Of a stretch of 64,000 nt of DNA, positions 45,231 to 56,763 are shown piece by piece. The stretch spans positions 88,009,666-88,073,665 of the forward strand of contig CM055092.1 of the NCBI GenBank assembly GCA_029204225.1, in the 5' to 3' direction. The translations under genes were made by a program, and so were the position numbers. This DNA comes from Diphasiastrum complanatum (lineage: Eukaryota; Streptophyta; Lycopodiopsida; Lycopodiales; Lycopodiaceae). Each line of letters opens with the position of its first letter. The stretch's first letter is position 1. The notes under the pieces were generated by a model, which was not told the origin of the DNA, ran no database searches, and saw nothing but the letters and a program-made list of their open reading frames with translations.

Positions 45231-47961
45231 TAAATACCCAATCTAAACACAAGGAAATAACTTCCTAATGTTTAGAATCCTAGCAACGTTTCTCCTAGCT
45301 TGTTTTGCCAATGAAATCTAGCAAAGTGCTTAGAACCTCAACAAATGAAATTATTGCAATGAAGTAAGCAACTACGCTATTTTGGATAGATGGTCCAAGT
45401 ATGACTGAAAATTATATCACTAAGCAAAATTCATAATACACTAACTCTATTAAGAGTATATCCTTTGGAAATTGTTAGAATATTTGGTGGAGGAAGTCCA
45501 TTTTCCTCTAAATTTTTTGAATGCCTCTCATGAACATTTCCAATCCATATTTTCTTGTTCTTTGAATATTAATGTTTGTCTTAAATGTACACTACTAGCA
45601 GATTAGGGTTGCAATTGAGGTGCACAACCTTTCATGTATGTTGTTGTCATGATCTCATATTTGTAATTCGACATTTGTTTTGGTGCTCCTCTTTGGTGGC
45701 CTGTTTGTGCTTTTCCTTCTTTATAAATTGCATATTAGCATCTTTGGAAGAAGAAAATGTTATTAAATTAGTTTGTATAGCAAGGTCACAAGCTCAAAAA
45801 AAAAAAAACCAAGATCACTACGTGACAATCTACCAAGTGAAAACAATGGCTCCTACTAGTTGAACTTTAACTAAGAATCTTTTCTTAGCTTCTAGACTGG
45901 ATTTACACTAACTATGCACTACTAGCAACAACAACAAAAATGAACAAGGGCAAGCTTATTATTCCTAAGGACAAATCTCACACAACTATAGTGTGCAAAA
46001 CTTGTAAATTAGACTCCATGAAAAAGTTCAACTACTTTTTGTTTCTTGAGAAAATAGGTTTATCTTAATATACTTTGTAGTATTTTTTTTTAAGCCACGT
46101 AATACAGAGATCCCACTATGAGCTATATAACATTTGGGTTTGCACGTGATTTTGTAAGATCTCATGGCAATGCTTGATCATCACTTGGTGCTAAACTTTC
46201 TTTTGTCGATACTAGGAAATCAACTTACTTTAATAGTGCAAAAAGAAATACAATGTCATGTTATAAAGTAAGAATACATGTTCCAATGCTATATGTGCAT
46301 GTTCCAAACATGTACGAATCTTTAATTTCCACTCGATGTACAGTAGATTGAATTTATATATCATTATTTACTTAAAATCTAAACATTTAAGATTTCGACT
46401 TGTAAATTTTTTTGGGTATGCCACACAATTTTGTTATATGCCTCATCAAATGGTACCAATTTTCTTTTTGATAATAAAATGACAACCATTTACTTGATAC
46501 TAAAATATATTAAGGACATTGTCAATGTATTGTGTCATATCTACTGCACTCATTGCCAAAAGTGAAAATGGCACATACTTGAGAATTGTGATTGCATGTT
46601 TCTTTCTATTGATTTGAGAAAATATATTTTGAGCGGTTGCATGGTATTGCATGCCAAGTTTTGAACATAGATACACATGAATCAATAAAAAGAATAGATA
46701 TATAGTTAATTTTTGGAATTGGGAAAACATTGTAGAGTCCAAAGTGCAAGAAATGATTGCGACAAAATCTTACTTTGGAAAAGCATGTGGTGATTACCTT
46801 ATCTAAAAGAAATTGTTTGGTTATCATTTTAAACACACATCTTTAGAGAATAACAAGTAGTTTTGTTTTTTTTTGAGAAAATGAGGTGATAAAAACTATT
46901 TACTTGTTTTGCTAAGGAAATGGCCCATAATTTATTTTGCGGCCTTGGAATTGGCCAGTTATGGAAATTGAAATAGCCAACAAAGATGTGCTAGAATTTC
47001 ACCATGTAGTGCGATAATTTTTACTAATATATAGATTGCCCAGTGTGTTTTCAGGGAACCGGTTTGTCAAAGGAGCCCTAGTCTTGAATGCCTACAGAAA
47101 GTCAATTCGGAAAGAACTAGCAAAGAAATTTTTTTGTTAAAAAATGGGACCGAAAAATGTTGGGCCAATGCCAAAAAATCACCCTAACAATAAAATATGG
47201 GCAAATTCTCGGCACTAAGCAGATAATGCGGGCCAAGCCAGTTGCCCAACAACATGAAATGACAACGCAATGGCAAAACTGTGTGCGCTAACTGAGAAAT
47301 TCAGGGAGAAGCCAAATACAACGCTATCCAACAAGAAAAATGGAATCCACTACAAAAATAGGGGTTGACAAAGGTCTTACCTAAAAAATTGAATAATAAA
47401 TGAGGAATGGCCCTTACAAGCTAAAAACCCTAGAAAAGAACTGCCAATTGCCTTTGGAGACTTGACCATCTCGGCTAGCTTGGGTGTATCCAAAGCCGAA
47501 CCTTAAATGCCCCACTCTCCCACTCTCTCAACATTTACTATGGAGGCCACTTGGAGTACTTTTCCAATGGGGAGTGGACAATTGGCAAGAAGGGCAAGAG
47601 GAGTGGCAAACCATCAGTGTGAAGGGAGACCATTGGGGTTTGGGTATAAATCATGCAAAATGCTTCACATGTGTGGATGTAACACCTGATCAGCCCTATG
47701 TACTATACCAACACCCTCCAATCCTTCTAACCATTACAAAAAACGAAATGCCAATAGCAATCATCAAGCAAATTGTAGAGCAAAACTAGTCATAAAGGAA
47801 GATCTCAAATTTACTCATAATTAAATAACAAATCCATCTGGTGCAGCAACTAATGAAGATGATATGATGTCTCAGCATGCCACTTCAAGGACTCTCTGGC
47901 TTTCTCGAACAAATTGTCATAGGCTGGAAGGGTAAGAAATTCAGAAGGAAGACGATGGTAG
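45231..47961. other. Unassigned 2.7-kb stretch
   Basis: AT-rich, full of stops, no transposon protein recognised. The only frame with protein-like composition is 47484-47789 (+, 101 codons; contains KGDHWGLGINHAKCFTCVDV and PDQPYVLYQHPPILLTIT), with a second possibly related frame just upstream (LPIAFGDLTISASLGVSKAE). It could be a fragment of a captured or decayed gene, but I cannot name it. Confidence 0.35.
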
Positions 47962-48109
47962 AGTGTTAGATCCTCTATTCATGTTGAAATCTGAACTATA
48001 TTATCGCTCTCATGGGAACAAACCTCCGCATGACAACTAACTCCATCTCTTTGATGCTAGATTGACTAGATCTTGGATTCAAGTTAGGCAAGGAAAGAAA
48101 CCCACTACA
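47962..48109 (+). repeat. 5' LTR of Gypsy-g, 3' end only
   Basis: It matches 60040-60187, from GTTAGATCCTC to CCCACTACA. The first 570 or so bases of the LTR are missing. Several differences are A/T here against CpG in the 3' LTR. Confidence 0.85.
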
Positions 48110-48113
48110 ATTT

Positions 48114-48131
48114 TGGCACCGTTGTCGGGGA
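48114..48131 (+). promoter_or_regulatory. Primer binding site, tRNA-Asp type
   Basis: TGGCACCGTTGTCGGGGA, four bases after the LTR. From established knowledge, Athila/Tat elements carry TGGCGCCGTTGCCGGGGA, complementary to tRNA-Asp; two positions differ here, both explainable as C-to-T or G-to-A decay. Confidence 0.85.
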
Positions 48132-49330
48132 GCTATGCCAATTTTTTAGTTTGCAGCATGTTTGGTTGATGGTTAGCTTGCATTAGGCATCTTGTCGTGG
48201 CATGAATAGTATTAAATTTGCATTTTAGGGTTAGTTTGGGATTGATTTTGCTTGATTTGAGCGGATTTGCTTGTTTGAAATCTAATCTGATTATTAAACA
48301 GGGAATTCTATTCAGATCACCAATTTTAAGATCCATTTGGATCTGAGATATCAGAGAAAATAACAAAAATCGGTCAAATCTGTCAAATTTGGTCAAAAAG
48401 AGACAAAAAGCGTCATCAAAGCTCAGAACTTTTTACCCTCTTTTAGTAAACCTTTGCCGAGTTGCAGACACCTTCGGCTTTGTTTACAAAACCTTCAGTT
48501 TGAAGGGAAAAGATTAATTCCCAGCAGATTTCCAGAAACATCAAAAAAACCCACCAAAAAACATCCAAAATTATCAAAACCCTAAAAAATACAGAAAAAG
48601 AACCTTCGCCCGATTTACTATGCTTAGATGTGATTCAAATCTATCTACTGCCAGGTCGACAAAGAATAATATCAAAAATAGAAAGGGTTTCAGAGGATCA
48701 GTTGTCATATTGTCATATTTTTGTCAAAAAAGTCACTTTTTGCAAAATTATCAGTATTACTCTTGATGCTTTGCCAGAACCTTCGTTGAGTTTCCAGAAC
48801 ATTTTATTTATAGAAAAATATTTTTTTTGAGTTCGGCAAAGATTCATCTTGATCATATCACAAAAAATCTTGATCTTAACCCTCGCCAGATTACAGAAAC
48901 TGTATTTCGTTGTGTCAGAAACCTTCGTCCGATTTTCCATAGTTTTATCTGTGTCAGATCTTCCATCTGAGAAGTCGGCTAAGGTTATTTTTCAAGAAAT
49001 TGTCAAAAAAATGTTCAGAGATTTTTTTTTTTCCCAAAATAGCACTGTTGAACCTTCGCCGAGCCAACCTTCGCCAATCCTATTTTTAGTTTCTAATTTT
49101 CCAGATCAAGTCTGTCAAAATTTGGATCAAATCTAATATATTTCTAGAATTGGATTTTGAGACATTTATCATTTTTGAGAAGTATCGATTGATCGAATTT
49201 CAAAAAAATTTTCATCATATAGAATCATATTCTTGAAAAGTGGAATAGAGCTAGCAGATCTAATCTGAGATAGTTTTTTTGGAAAAATCTATATCCAATC
49301 TCATTATCGATTTGATCTAAATTTGCAAAG
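48132..49330 (+). repeat. Gypsy-g leader with repeated AACCTTCGCC motif
   Basis: Non-coding leader between primer site and gag. The word AACCTTCG(C/T)C(C/G)A or close variants occurs at about 48447, 48488, 48601, 48778, 48878, 48919, 49051 and 49066. The same word, in both orientations, recurs at 56182-56522 before aORF-5. Confidence 0.65.
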
Positions 49331-50856
49331 ATGGTTACCCCTGAAGCTGCTCCTGGAGGTGCTCCACAGGAGGTCAATCCAATTATTGTTAGAAGAGCAC
49401 CCCGATTGGATCTACCCAAATATAATGGATTAACATATCCAGTTAGATTTCTTCAGATCTATGCTGAATCATGTGAGGTCTATGGTGAGATTTATCCTCA
49501 AGATAAACTTAAACTATTTCCTATGGCCTTAATAGGCACAACACAAGATTGGTATTATAACCAAGATGAAACTGAGCGTACAGATTGGGAGGTTGTTAAA
49601 CGAGCCCTTATCACATGGTTCAAACCGCGAAAGTTTATGGAAGACCCTTTCCTACGTTTAAGTAAAATTAAAATGGGAAATTGGGAAATGGTTCGAGATT
49701 ACATTGAAAGGGTGAAACGTCTTAGATCTGAATGTGAACTTGAGCTGATTAATGAAAATGCCATGATTATGTGGTTTTTGTCAGGTCTACCTAAACGGAT
49801 CAGACGTGAGCTGAAACGCCATAATGAGTACGCACTTTTGCAAAATGCTATGGATGATGCAATTTGGGAGGAGGATGAAGATTCGGATGATGAGCCAAAT
49901 GTCAGTATGTTGCCTTATGCATCAACGAATGTCAATGCTATTGCAGAAATGATGCTCAATGCGTTCGAGAAACTTGGGAAGACCCAGCAGAAACAGATGG
50001 AAAAGTTGCAGTTGCAATTTGATGAGAAGGTCAAAGCATTGGAAAATTTCCACGGAGAAGCGAACAAGAAACCTGAGAAGTTTACAAAGACTTGTTCTAC
50101 CAGAGAAAATACTGGTGTTCTATTTGTACAGAAAATCACACAGTGAACAAGTGTCCTCAATTGAAAAAACGAATGGAAATCAATGTTTGCCATCTGTGTA
50201 ATTCACCTGACCATGAGACTGCTTTTTGCAACTTCAACCCTTGGATAATTCAGCAACGGTATGTCCAGATGGTATATCGAGAACCACAGTATGGAGGAAA
50301 TCCAGCAGCAAGACTATGACAATCTACTCTTGGATACCCGGAATGTCTAGCTTTGCCTACCAAAACACTCTATCCTCCTGCCAATTTGATGGAACCAGAA
50401 CCTTACGAAAGTGCTGAGCAATGGATCTATGGTAATGATCAGGAAGGTGGATCTTCAGAACAGTATGCCATTTATGCTGCCGCTCAACAACAAGCCTCGA
50501 GAAATTGGACCAGAGCACCACTTGGATGCTTTGCATGTGGAGAAAATCACAGAGTTGCAGAATGTCCAAATAAAAAAAAAATTGTACCATTCTATCGTGA
50601 TTGTGGATATGGGCATTGCTATAAAGACTGTCTAGTAAGACCGAAGCCACCACCAGCTGCAGCACCTGTAGATTTGATAACAATCAAGCAAGGATCAGTA
50701 GCTCAAAATAAATCAAGTGCAGTCTTGATGGTGGTCACCAAAGCGCAAAAGTTAGCTCAAGAAGAACCAGTAGTGGATCTAGTACCTGCTGATTCTATAC
50801 CATTGAACGATACACCAACAACATCAGGAGTCTATCCAAATCTTAATGCAGAAAAA
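49331..50856 (+). pseudogene. gag: Gypsy-g gag
   Basis: It starts MVTPEAAPGGAPQEVNPIIV. Retrotransposon-gag domain: RLDLPKYNGLTYPVRFLQIY, QDWYYNQDETERTDWEVVKR, TWFKPRKFMEDPFLRLSKIK, MWFLSGLPKRIRRELKRHNE and AMDDAIWEEDEDSDDEP, then a helix-rich segment (MLNAFEKLGKTQQKQMEKLQ). A frameshift near 50095 precedes four zinc knuckles: CSICTENHTVNKC, CHLCNSPDHETAFC, CFACGENHRVAEC and a degraded fourth, RDCGYGHCYKDC. The first and third have CX2CX3HX4C; the second is canonical. A second break lies near 50315. It ends at LNAEK. One continuous gag of about 500 codons is the likely ancestral state. Confidence 0.85.
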
Positions 50857-53100
50857 TGAAGATATCAGGATATGAGATAGTGGATTAAACATTTGTAAGA
50901 AGAAGAGGACTTAAAGCTGTTAAAGTACCAACTGAAGTTTGGTCTTCACCATTGCAGCCTCCAAGAAATTTACGTACAGATATGAATTATCAATTACATC
51001 ATCACGAAGAACTCTTCAAGATGACTGAACCGGAAGCACCGCATACAGAATTACTCATGAACATTTGGTCTAACAAGATCAATATTTCACTGGGAGAGTT
51101 CCTAAAGTTGGTCCCAAAAGCAAAAGAAGTCTTAGCGCAAAAGTTAGCTCAAGAGAAACCAGAAGTCCATCAGGAGCCGCATTTTGTGCTGGATTTGAAG
51201 AATCTAACGATGTACTCCATGTTGGAGCCACTTGGGAAAGTGAACAAAAGAATATCACTCTGCCGATACAACATAGACAATTTTCTAAAGAAGCAACTGT
51301 GATAGATGGCGGTTCAGGAGTAAACCTAATTTTACAAACCTATGTACAAAATGGGGCCTTACAAAGATTAAGTATGCTACTTTTGCTATTAAGCTAGCTG
51401 ATCAAACGACAGTTTGTCCACGAGGAATGGTAAAAGATATACCTGTCAAGATTGCAGGAGTATAGTTCGTCATTACTTTCGTCGTGATGGACTTACGAGA
51501 AGCACCAAATGTCTACCGAGTTCTAATAGGACATCCATGGTTACGAGTTGTGCAAGTAATTCATAAATGGGGTACCGGAAAAATCACTTTTGAAAATCGT
51601 GAATATGCTGTTAAAGTTGATCCTACGACTTGGGATATCAAACCAGTGGTTCAAAAAGTGGATGACGATTCATCAACAGATCACACTTGTGATCGACCAA
51701 AGAAAAAATTGGGAGTTCACTACGATTCTCAAACGGATACTGTCAATTGGAGCAAAGCTCTTGCAACAATTGATTGTACAGCAAGATATATGTGTCAACA
51801 AGATATTCAATCAGAGTTGAGCGAGATTTCATTATTAGATCGAACATTGGATACGCCAATCACATTTTCACTAAATGTGCTGAATGTAGCCTGAATATCA
51901 ACGGAAGCTATACAAGATCCAACTGAGGATGATCTCATACCAGTGAGCCATGCCTTAACTTATGATGGCAATGCAGAACTTACGGATGAACAGATTCTAC
52001 ACCATATGGATCCGTGTGAAAGTACTGTACTTTAAGACCATAAATGGATCAACAAAAGATCCACAAGAGTGATTGGATGCTTGCTTAACAATCTATCAAA
52101 AAACTAGACACAAAAAAGTTGATCTAGATTGGCAATTTGACAAACAACAAGCATTAACAATCAAAAGCATTGATAAACATCAAAATCCGAGCCCACACAT
52201 GTGTACTACAGGCTGTAGTACGGCCTTCAACCTGAGAAACAAGTAGAAATTGATTTGGTTTTATTTGGATCACAAAAACTCAATGTACATAGTGAACTAG
52301 CTTGAGATTGCCAATGAGCTCCAAAAATTTTCTTTTTTTCTCACTATGGAGAGAGGGAATACATAGCAAACTCGACTTCCTTCTTAAAGTTAGGTGGATT
52401 TCCAGCATGTAATAAGGAAGTTAAATCACTCTCCTTGACCTAAAATGAAACCCTAGTCTATTTCCTAGAGTTATGCTTGGTAGGTAGCTAGTTGGTCAAA
52501 TTTTCACCTTAAACTTAGGTGTAGGTCCTATAAAGTAGGGATGACCACCAAATAGACATGACCAACTCTCTTCACTTGACCTAACCTACATTAGGATGGG
52601 TTTCCCATGTGGCATCATGGCCTCACATGTGTGGGACCCACTTGTGTACACAATTTACACTATTCTACATGGTTTTTTTTATCAAGCTAGATTTGCCAAT
52701 TTTTGGCAATTCTTCACAATCCGACCAGATTTGGAGTGCGTAATGTTCCTGATGAACCAACAATAAAATCACCCAAAGTAGTTATATTGAAAGGAGACAG
52801 GATCACAGGTTCGATGACGAAGAAACAAGCTAAGCAACATTATAATACGGTCCTGAAATGGGAAAATCTTCCTCAAAAGATCGATTCAAAGGAAGTGCCA
52901 CCTCTATTGGATAAAGGCAAAGGAAAAGTCAAGAATGATTCTTCAAATCAGATTTCCAGCAATACATCATCGTCTAGGAAGTCTTCACCTGTGAAGAAAG
53001 ATTTATCATCCCAAAAGTCATCAGCTCCACGATCAATTCCTGCTAAGAAGACTAACGAAGATCCAAGACAAGTCCTTTCGAAAAAGAACAAGCAAATGTA
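50857..53100 (+). pseudogene. pol: Gypsy-g protease and linker, split by a solo LTR
   Basis: TEPEAPHTELLMNIWSNKIN and LDLKNLTMYSML lead to the retropepsin motif VIDGGSGVNLILQTY (about 51300-51345), then VYRVLIGHPWLRVVQVIHKW (51510s), FENREYAVKVDPTTWDIKPV, and the linker ITFSLNVLNVA followed by TGA (51892-51894, Trp codon in Gypsy-d). DEQILHHMDP meets the solo LTR at 52015 and resumes TRFGVRNVPDEPTIKSPKVV at 52719. The Ser/Lys-rich end of the linker (SSNQISSNTSSSRKSSPVKK) reaches 53100. Frameshifts near 51300 and 51360. Confidence 0.75.
52015..52718 (-). mobile_element. Copia solo LTR (704 bp), TSD ATCCG
   Basis: Minus strand: TGTGAAGAATTGCCAAAAAT to GTACTTTCACA, the Copia-H LTR family. ATCCG flanks it at 52010-52014 and 52719-52723. 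Both flanks are gypsy linker sequence that reads on across one ATCCG. It contains the 19-base palindrome GTACTACAGGCTGTAGTAC at 52203-52221. Confidence 0.9.
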
Positions 53101-53112
53101 GTCCAGCATGAT

Positions 53113-54762
53113 ATGTCAGAGCATTTTAAACGTTATACACTGGATGATGTGGTTATCATGTTACCTAAAGCACATCGTGAACCTGAAGAATACATGCCGG
53201 AATCTAAAGAGGTTTATGATGGCCCAGCTAGGATGCAGCCAATGAATCTTGCTGAACCAAGAGAACCGAAAAAGGTTGTACAAGTGGGATCACAACTTAC
53301 TCCTGAACAGTATCAAGCACTCCGTTTGTTACTTATTAAGTATCAAGATTTCTTTGCATGGACTTATCAAAATTTGAAGGGTATTTTGACATCAGTGATT
53401 GAACATACCATACCTTTAGTACCTGATGCAGTACCAAAGGTTACAAAGTTCTATCGCTGTAATCCTAATGTGGAAGATCTGATAAAGAAAGAACTTCAGA
53501 GATTGTTTGACGTCGATTTCATTTATGAGATTGAGCATACCGAATGGATTTCAACAATTGTCATTGTTCCTAAGAAAAATGAGAAATTGCGAATCTGTGT
53601 GAATCTCAAAGCATTGAATTAAGTGACACGGAAGGATCACTTTCCGTTACCTTTTACTGAAAGCATTTTGGATCGCCTTGCTGGAACGGAAGCTTATAGT
53701 TTCCTGGATGGATTTAGTGGTTACAACCAGGTTAAGATTGCACCTGCCGATCACCACAAAACTACTTTTGCAACAGAATAGGGCACCTATGCTTACAAAG
53801 TAATGCCGTTTGGACTTTGTAATGCACCAAGTTCATTCCAAAGAGTAATGCAATTTGTCTTCAAGATTATCTGCAGAAATTTCTTGAAATTTACTTGGAC
53901 GACTTGGGAGTTCATAGTACAGATACAGACCACCTGGATCGATTGGAGAAAGTATTTGAAAGATGCCGCAAATATCAGATTTCTCTAAATCCAGAAAAAT
54001 GCCAGATATGGATTTCGCACGGAGTTGTGCTTGGACATGTGATATCAAGACATGGTATTGCCACCACCAGCAACAATTCGAGGAGTTTATGTGTTTATGG
54101 GTCATGCGAACTACTATCGAATTTTTATTATCTTCTTTGCAGATTTAGCACGACCTATATACAAACTAACTATTGTTCCTATTTGGATAGTAGAGGCGTT
54201 AGAAGCCTTTGAAAAATTAAAAAAAACATTATCTTCAGCAACAATACTACGTTCTCCAGATTGGACATTAGAGTTTCATGTTCATACGGATGCCTCAAAA
54301 TACGCCATTGGATCAGTTTTGACGCAGCCAGGTGACTATAAGAAGGATTATCCTATACGATTTGCAAGCAGACAACTTACAGATTCAGAGAAGAATTATC
54401 CAACAACAGAACGTAAAGCACTAGCCATGATTTTTTCTATTTGGAAATTTCGTCACTACCTCATGGGAATGCACTTTGCATTTTATACGGATCATCAACC
54501 GTTACTTTACTTGGTAAATAAGACGTGTAATATTGGACGTATTGCAAGATGGTTATTATTATTGACTGAATTTGACTTTCGAATTGTGGTCAGAAAGGAG
54601 AAGCAACATTATCTAGCCGATCACGTTTTGCGAATTGAATCTGCACCATTTAATACTGAAGTGGATGATGAATTGCTAGATGACGCGTTGTTCTATATTG
54701 AAGCAATACCTGAGTGGGCAGCAGATATTGTTGAGTACCTAATGCTAGGACAACCGAAATGA
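53113..54762 (+). pseudogene. pol: Gypsy-g reverse transcriptase and RNase H
   Basis: RT: AVPKVTKFYRCNPNVEDLIK, ISTIVIVPKKNEKLRICVNL, TAA at 53621, FLDGFSGYNQVKIAPADHHK, TAG at 53779 (Trp codon in relatives), VMPFGLCNAPSSFQRVMQ, a frameshift near 53865, then YLDDLGVHSTDTDHLDRLEK in the other frame (53890s). A deletion of about 11 codons follows GHVISRHGIA (54055). RNase H: EFHVHTDASKYAIGSVLTQP, NYPTTERKALAMIFSIWKFR, FAFYTDHQPLLYLVNKTCNI and KEKQHYLADHVLRIE, with acidic residues intact. It ends at LMLGQPK and a stop at 54760. Confidence 0.85.
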
Positions 54763-54766
54763 CTCT

Positions 54767-56020
54767 TTGACAATACAGAAAAAACAATTGATTCATAAGG
54801 CTCAACTTTATCAATTAATTGCAGGGCAATTGTATCGTCATGGATCAGATAATATTTTACGAAGATGTGTTTTATCGCATGAAGTACCAGATTTAATCAT
54901 GTTTTCACATGATGGCATGGGTGGAGGACACTTCTCTACAGATATTAGTGTTCACAAACTTTTACAATCTGGATGTTGGTGGCCTATGCTTCATAAAGAC
55001 ACAGAAAATTTTATTCAGACATGTGATGTCTGCCAGCGAGCACGACGGCCTACTCGACAGAATTATGAATCCTTACATCCGGTTTTATCACAAGCACCGT
55101 TTGAAAAATGGGGACTTGATTATGTTGGTCCTATTCATCCTGTTGCACAAGGATCTCAGGCCCGATACATTATTGTCGCAACTGATTATATGACCAAGTG
55201 GGTTGAAGCCAAAGCTGTCAAAGTGGCTGATACAAAATCTACGGCCAAGTTTCTATATGAAAATATTATAATTAGATTTGGATGTCTGATCGAAATTGTC
55301 AGTGATCAGGGTACACACTTTGTTAATCAAACAATAAAGTGTTTACTGGAAGATTTTTTTGCTATACACAGATTTAGTACTCCCTATTATCCCAGAGAGA
55401 ATGGCCAAGCTAAATCTTCCAATAAGATTCTCTGCACCATTATGACAAAGACAGTTGAAGCGAGTCGGTCTGATTGAGAACATAAACTGTATGCAGCATT
55501 ATGGGCATTCAGAACCGCTTACAAAAATAGTACAAATCAAACACCTTTTCAACTGGTTTATGGTCAAGATGTTGTTATGCCAATCGATTTTTTAATCCCA
55601 TCTTTACGCATAGCAGCAACGGAATGATTAAATGATGATATGTCTTTACAACTTCGTCATGAAGCATTGCACAAATTATGTGAAACCTGATTGATGGCCG
55701 TTCATGCCTTAGCAGTAGAGAAAGCCCGTCGCAAGGCATGGCACGATCGTTGATGGCACAAAAAAGATCTGAAAGCATGAGATCTTGCATTGATGTACAA
55801 AACCAAGCTGATCAAGGGTAAGTTGAAGTTTACTGGTGAAGGCCTGTATAAAGTGAAAGAAATCTTGAACTATGGCGCAGTAATTCTTGAGCACTTGGAT
55901 GGAAAACGATTTTCAGCAGCCTGCTCCGCCACTTCAGCAAACCTAATCTCAATGGGTTTTTTAATTTATTTGTTTTTCAATTTTTTGTTTTCAGTATTTA
56001 ATTTGCTGACTTTTTTTTAA
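54767..56020 (+). pseudogene. pol: Gypsy-g integrase
   Basis: Zinc domain HDGMGGGHFSTDISVHKLLQ and FIQTCDVCQRARRPTRQNYE. Core: first Asp in FEKWGLDYVGPIHPVA, second Asp in IEIVSDQGTHFVNQTIKCLL. The catalytic Glu position reads NGQAKSSNK (AAA at 55412-55414 instead of GAA). C-terminal domain ALAVEKARRKAWHDR, DLALMYKTKLIKGKLKFTGE and GLYKVKEILNYGAVILEHLD, then a hydrophobic tail GFLIYLFFNFLFSVFNLLTF. TGA stops at about 55476, 55625, 55688, 55752 and 55779. The tail region contains a strong splice-acceptor-like TTTTTTGTTTTCAG ending at 55994. Confidence 0.85.
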
Positions 56021-56763
56021 AATAGACAGTTACAAAAAAAAAAATAAGAAAAAAAAATAAGGAAAGACTGATGAGCAAAAGTCAGGAAGTCATCAGCATA
56101 GGAAAAGGAAGCACATAATTTTTTATGGAAAATACCTTAGAAAATCATTGTTTTGGACAGATTTGGCAAATACAATATCATAAACTTTCGCTAAGCTCTC
56201 AGACTATACATCCACCCTTGATTTATCTAAATTGAGGTGGGCGAAGGTTAGAGAAAATTCAATTTTTGAGTCAGACGAATGTTCAGTGATATGCCATTTT
56301 GAGAACCTTCGCCGAGCATCATAACCTCATTATGAACCTTCGCCGACCTGCTAGATGATCTTAAAATGTCAAAATTAGGTTGTCCATAGGTTCAGATTGT
56401 GAAAAAATGCATTTATGACATTACCTGGGCGAAGGACCCTCCTGGGCGAAGGTTCATCCTTTGCCAACCTTGGAAAACGTTCGCCTGATAGGTTTAGATC
56501 CCTAGAAACCTTCGCCCATTTTTTTATAGCCTATTTTCACAATACTACACATGCCTACAAATTTTTGTTCAGAACTGATCAGCCAAACTACTATTCAGTG
56601 TAATGGACCCACCAAATTCACCTATAAGTTGGTTGAATTCAATTCATTCCTCACTTGTGCTAGCGAAGCTCTTGCGAATTTTCTTGCGACCAAAGGCTTC
56701 CAAATTTCCTGCATTGCCTTCTGATACACTTTCACGCGTTTATAATTTCTTTCTGATCATCAT
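56021..56763 (+). promoter_or_regulatory. Spacer before aORF-5 with repeated motif and TATA-like box
   Basis: Non-coding, with AACCTTCGCC at 56303, 56335 and 56508, GGGCGAAGG in reverse at 56239, 56427 and 56444, and weaker copies at 56182 and 56477. Forward and reverse copies can pair as hairpins. A TATA-like TTTTTTATAGCC (56520-56531) lies about 235 bases before the aORF-5 ATG, similar in spacing to the TATA of aORF-3. Promoter role is inference. Confidence 0.45.

Noticed and set aside
46500-46836. Overlapping 76-80 codon frames near 46.6 kb
   Set aside because: AT-rich chance frames without similarity or start context.
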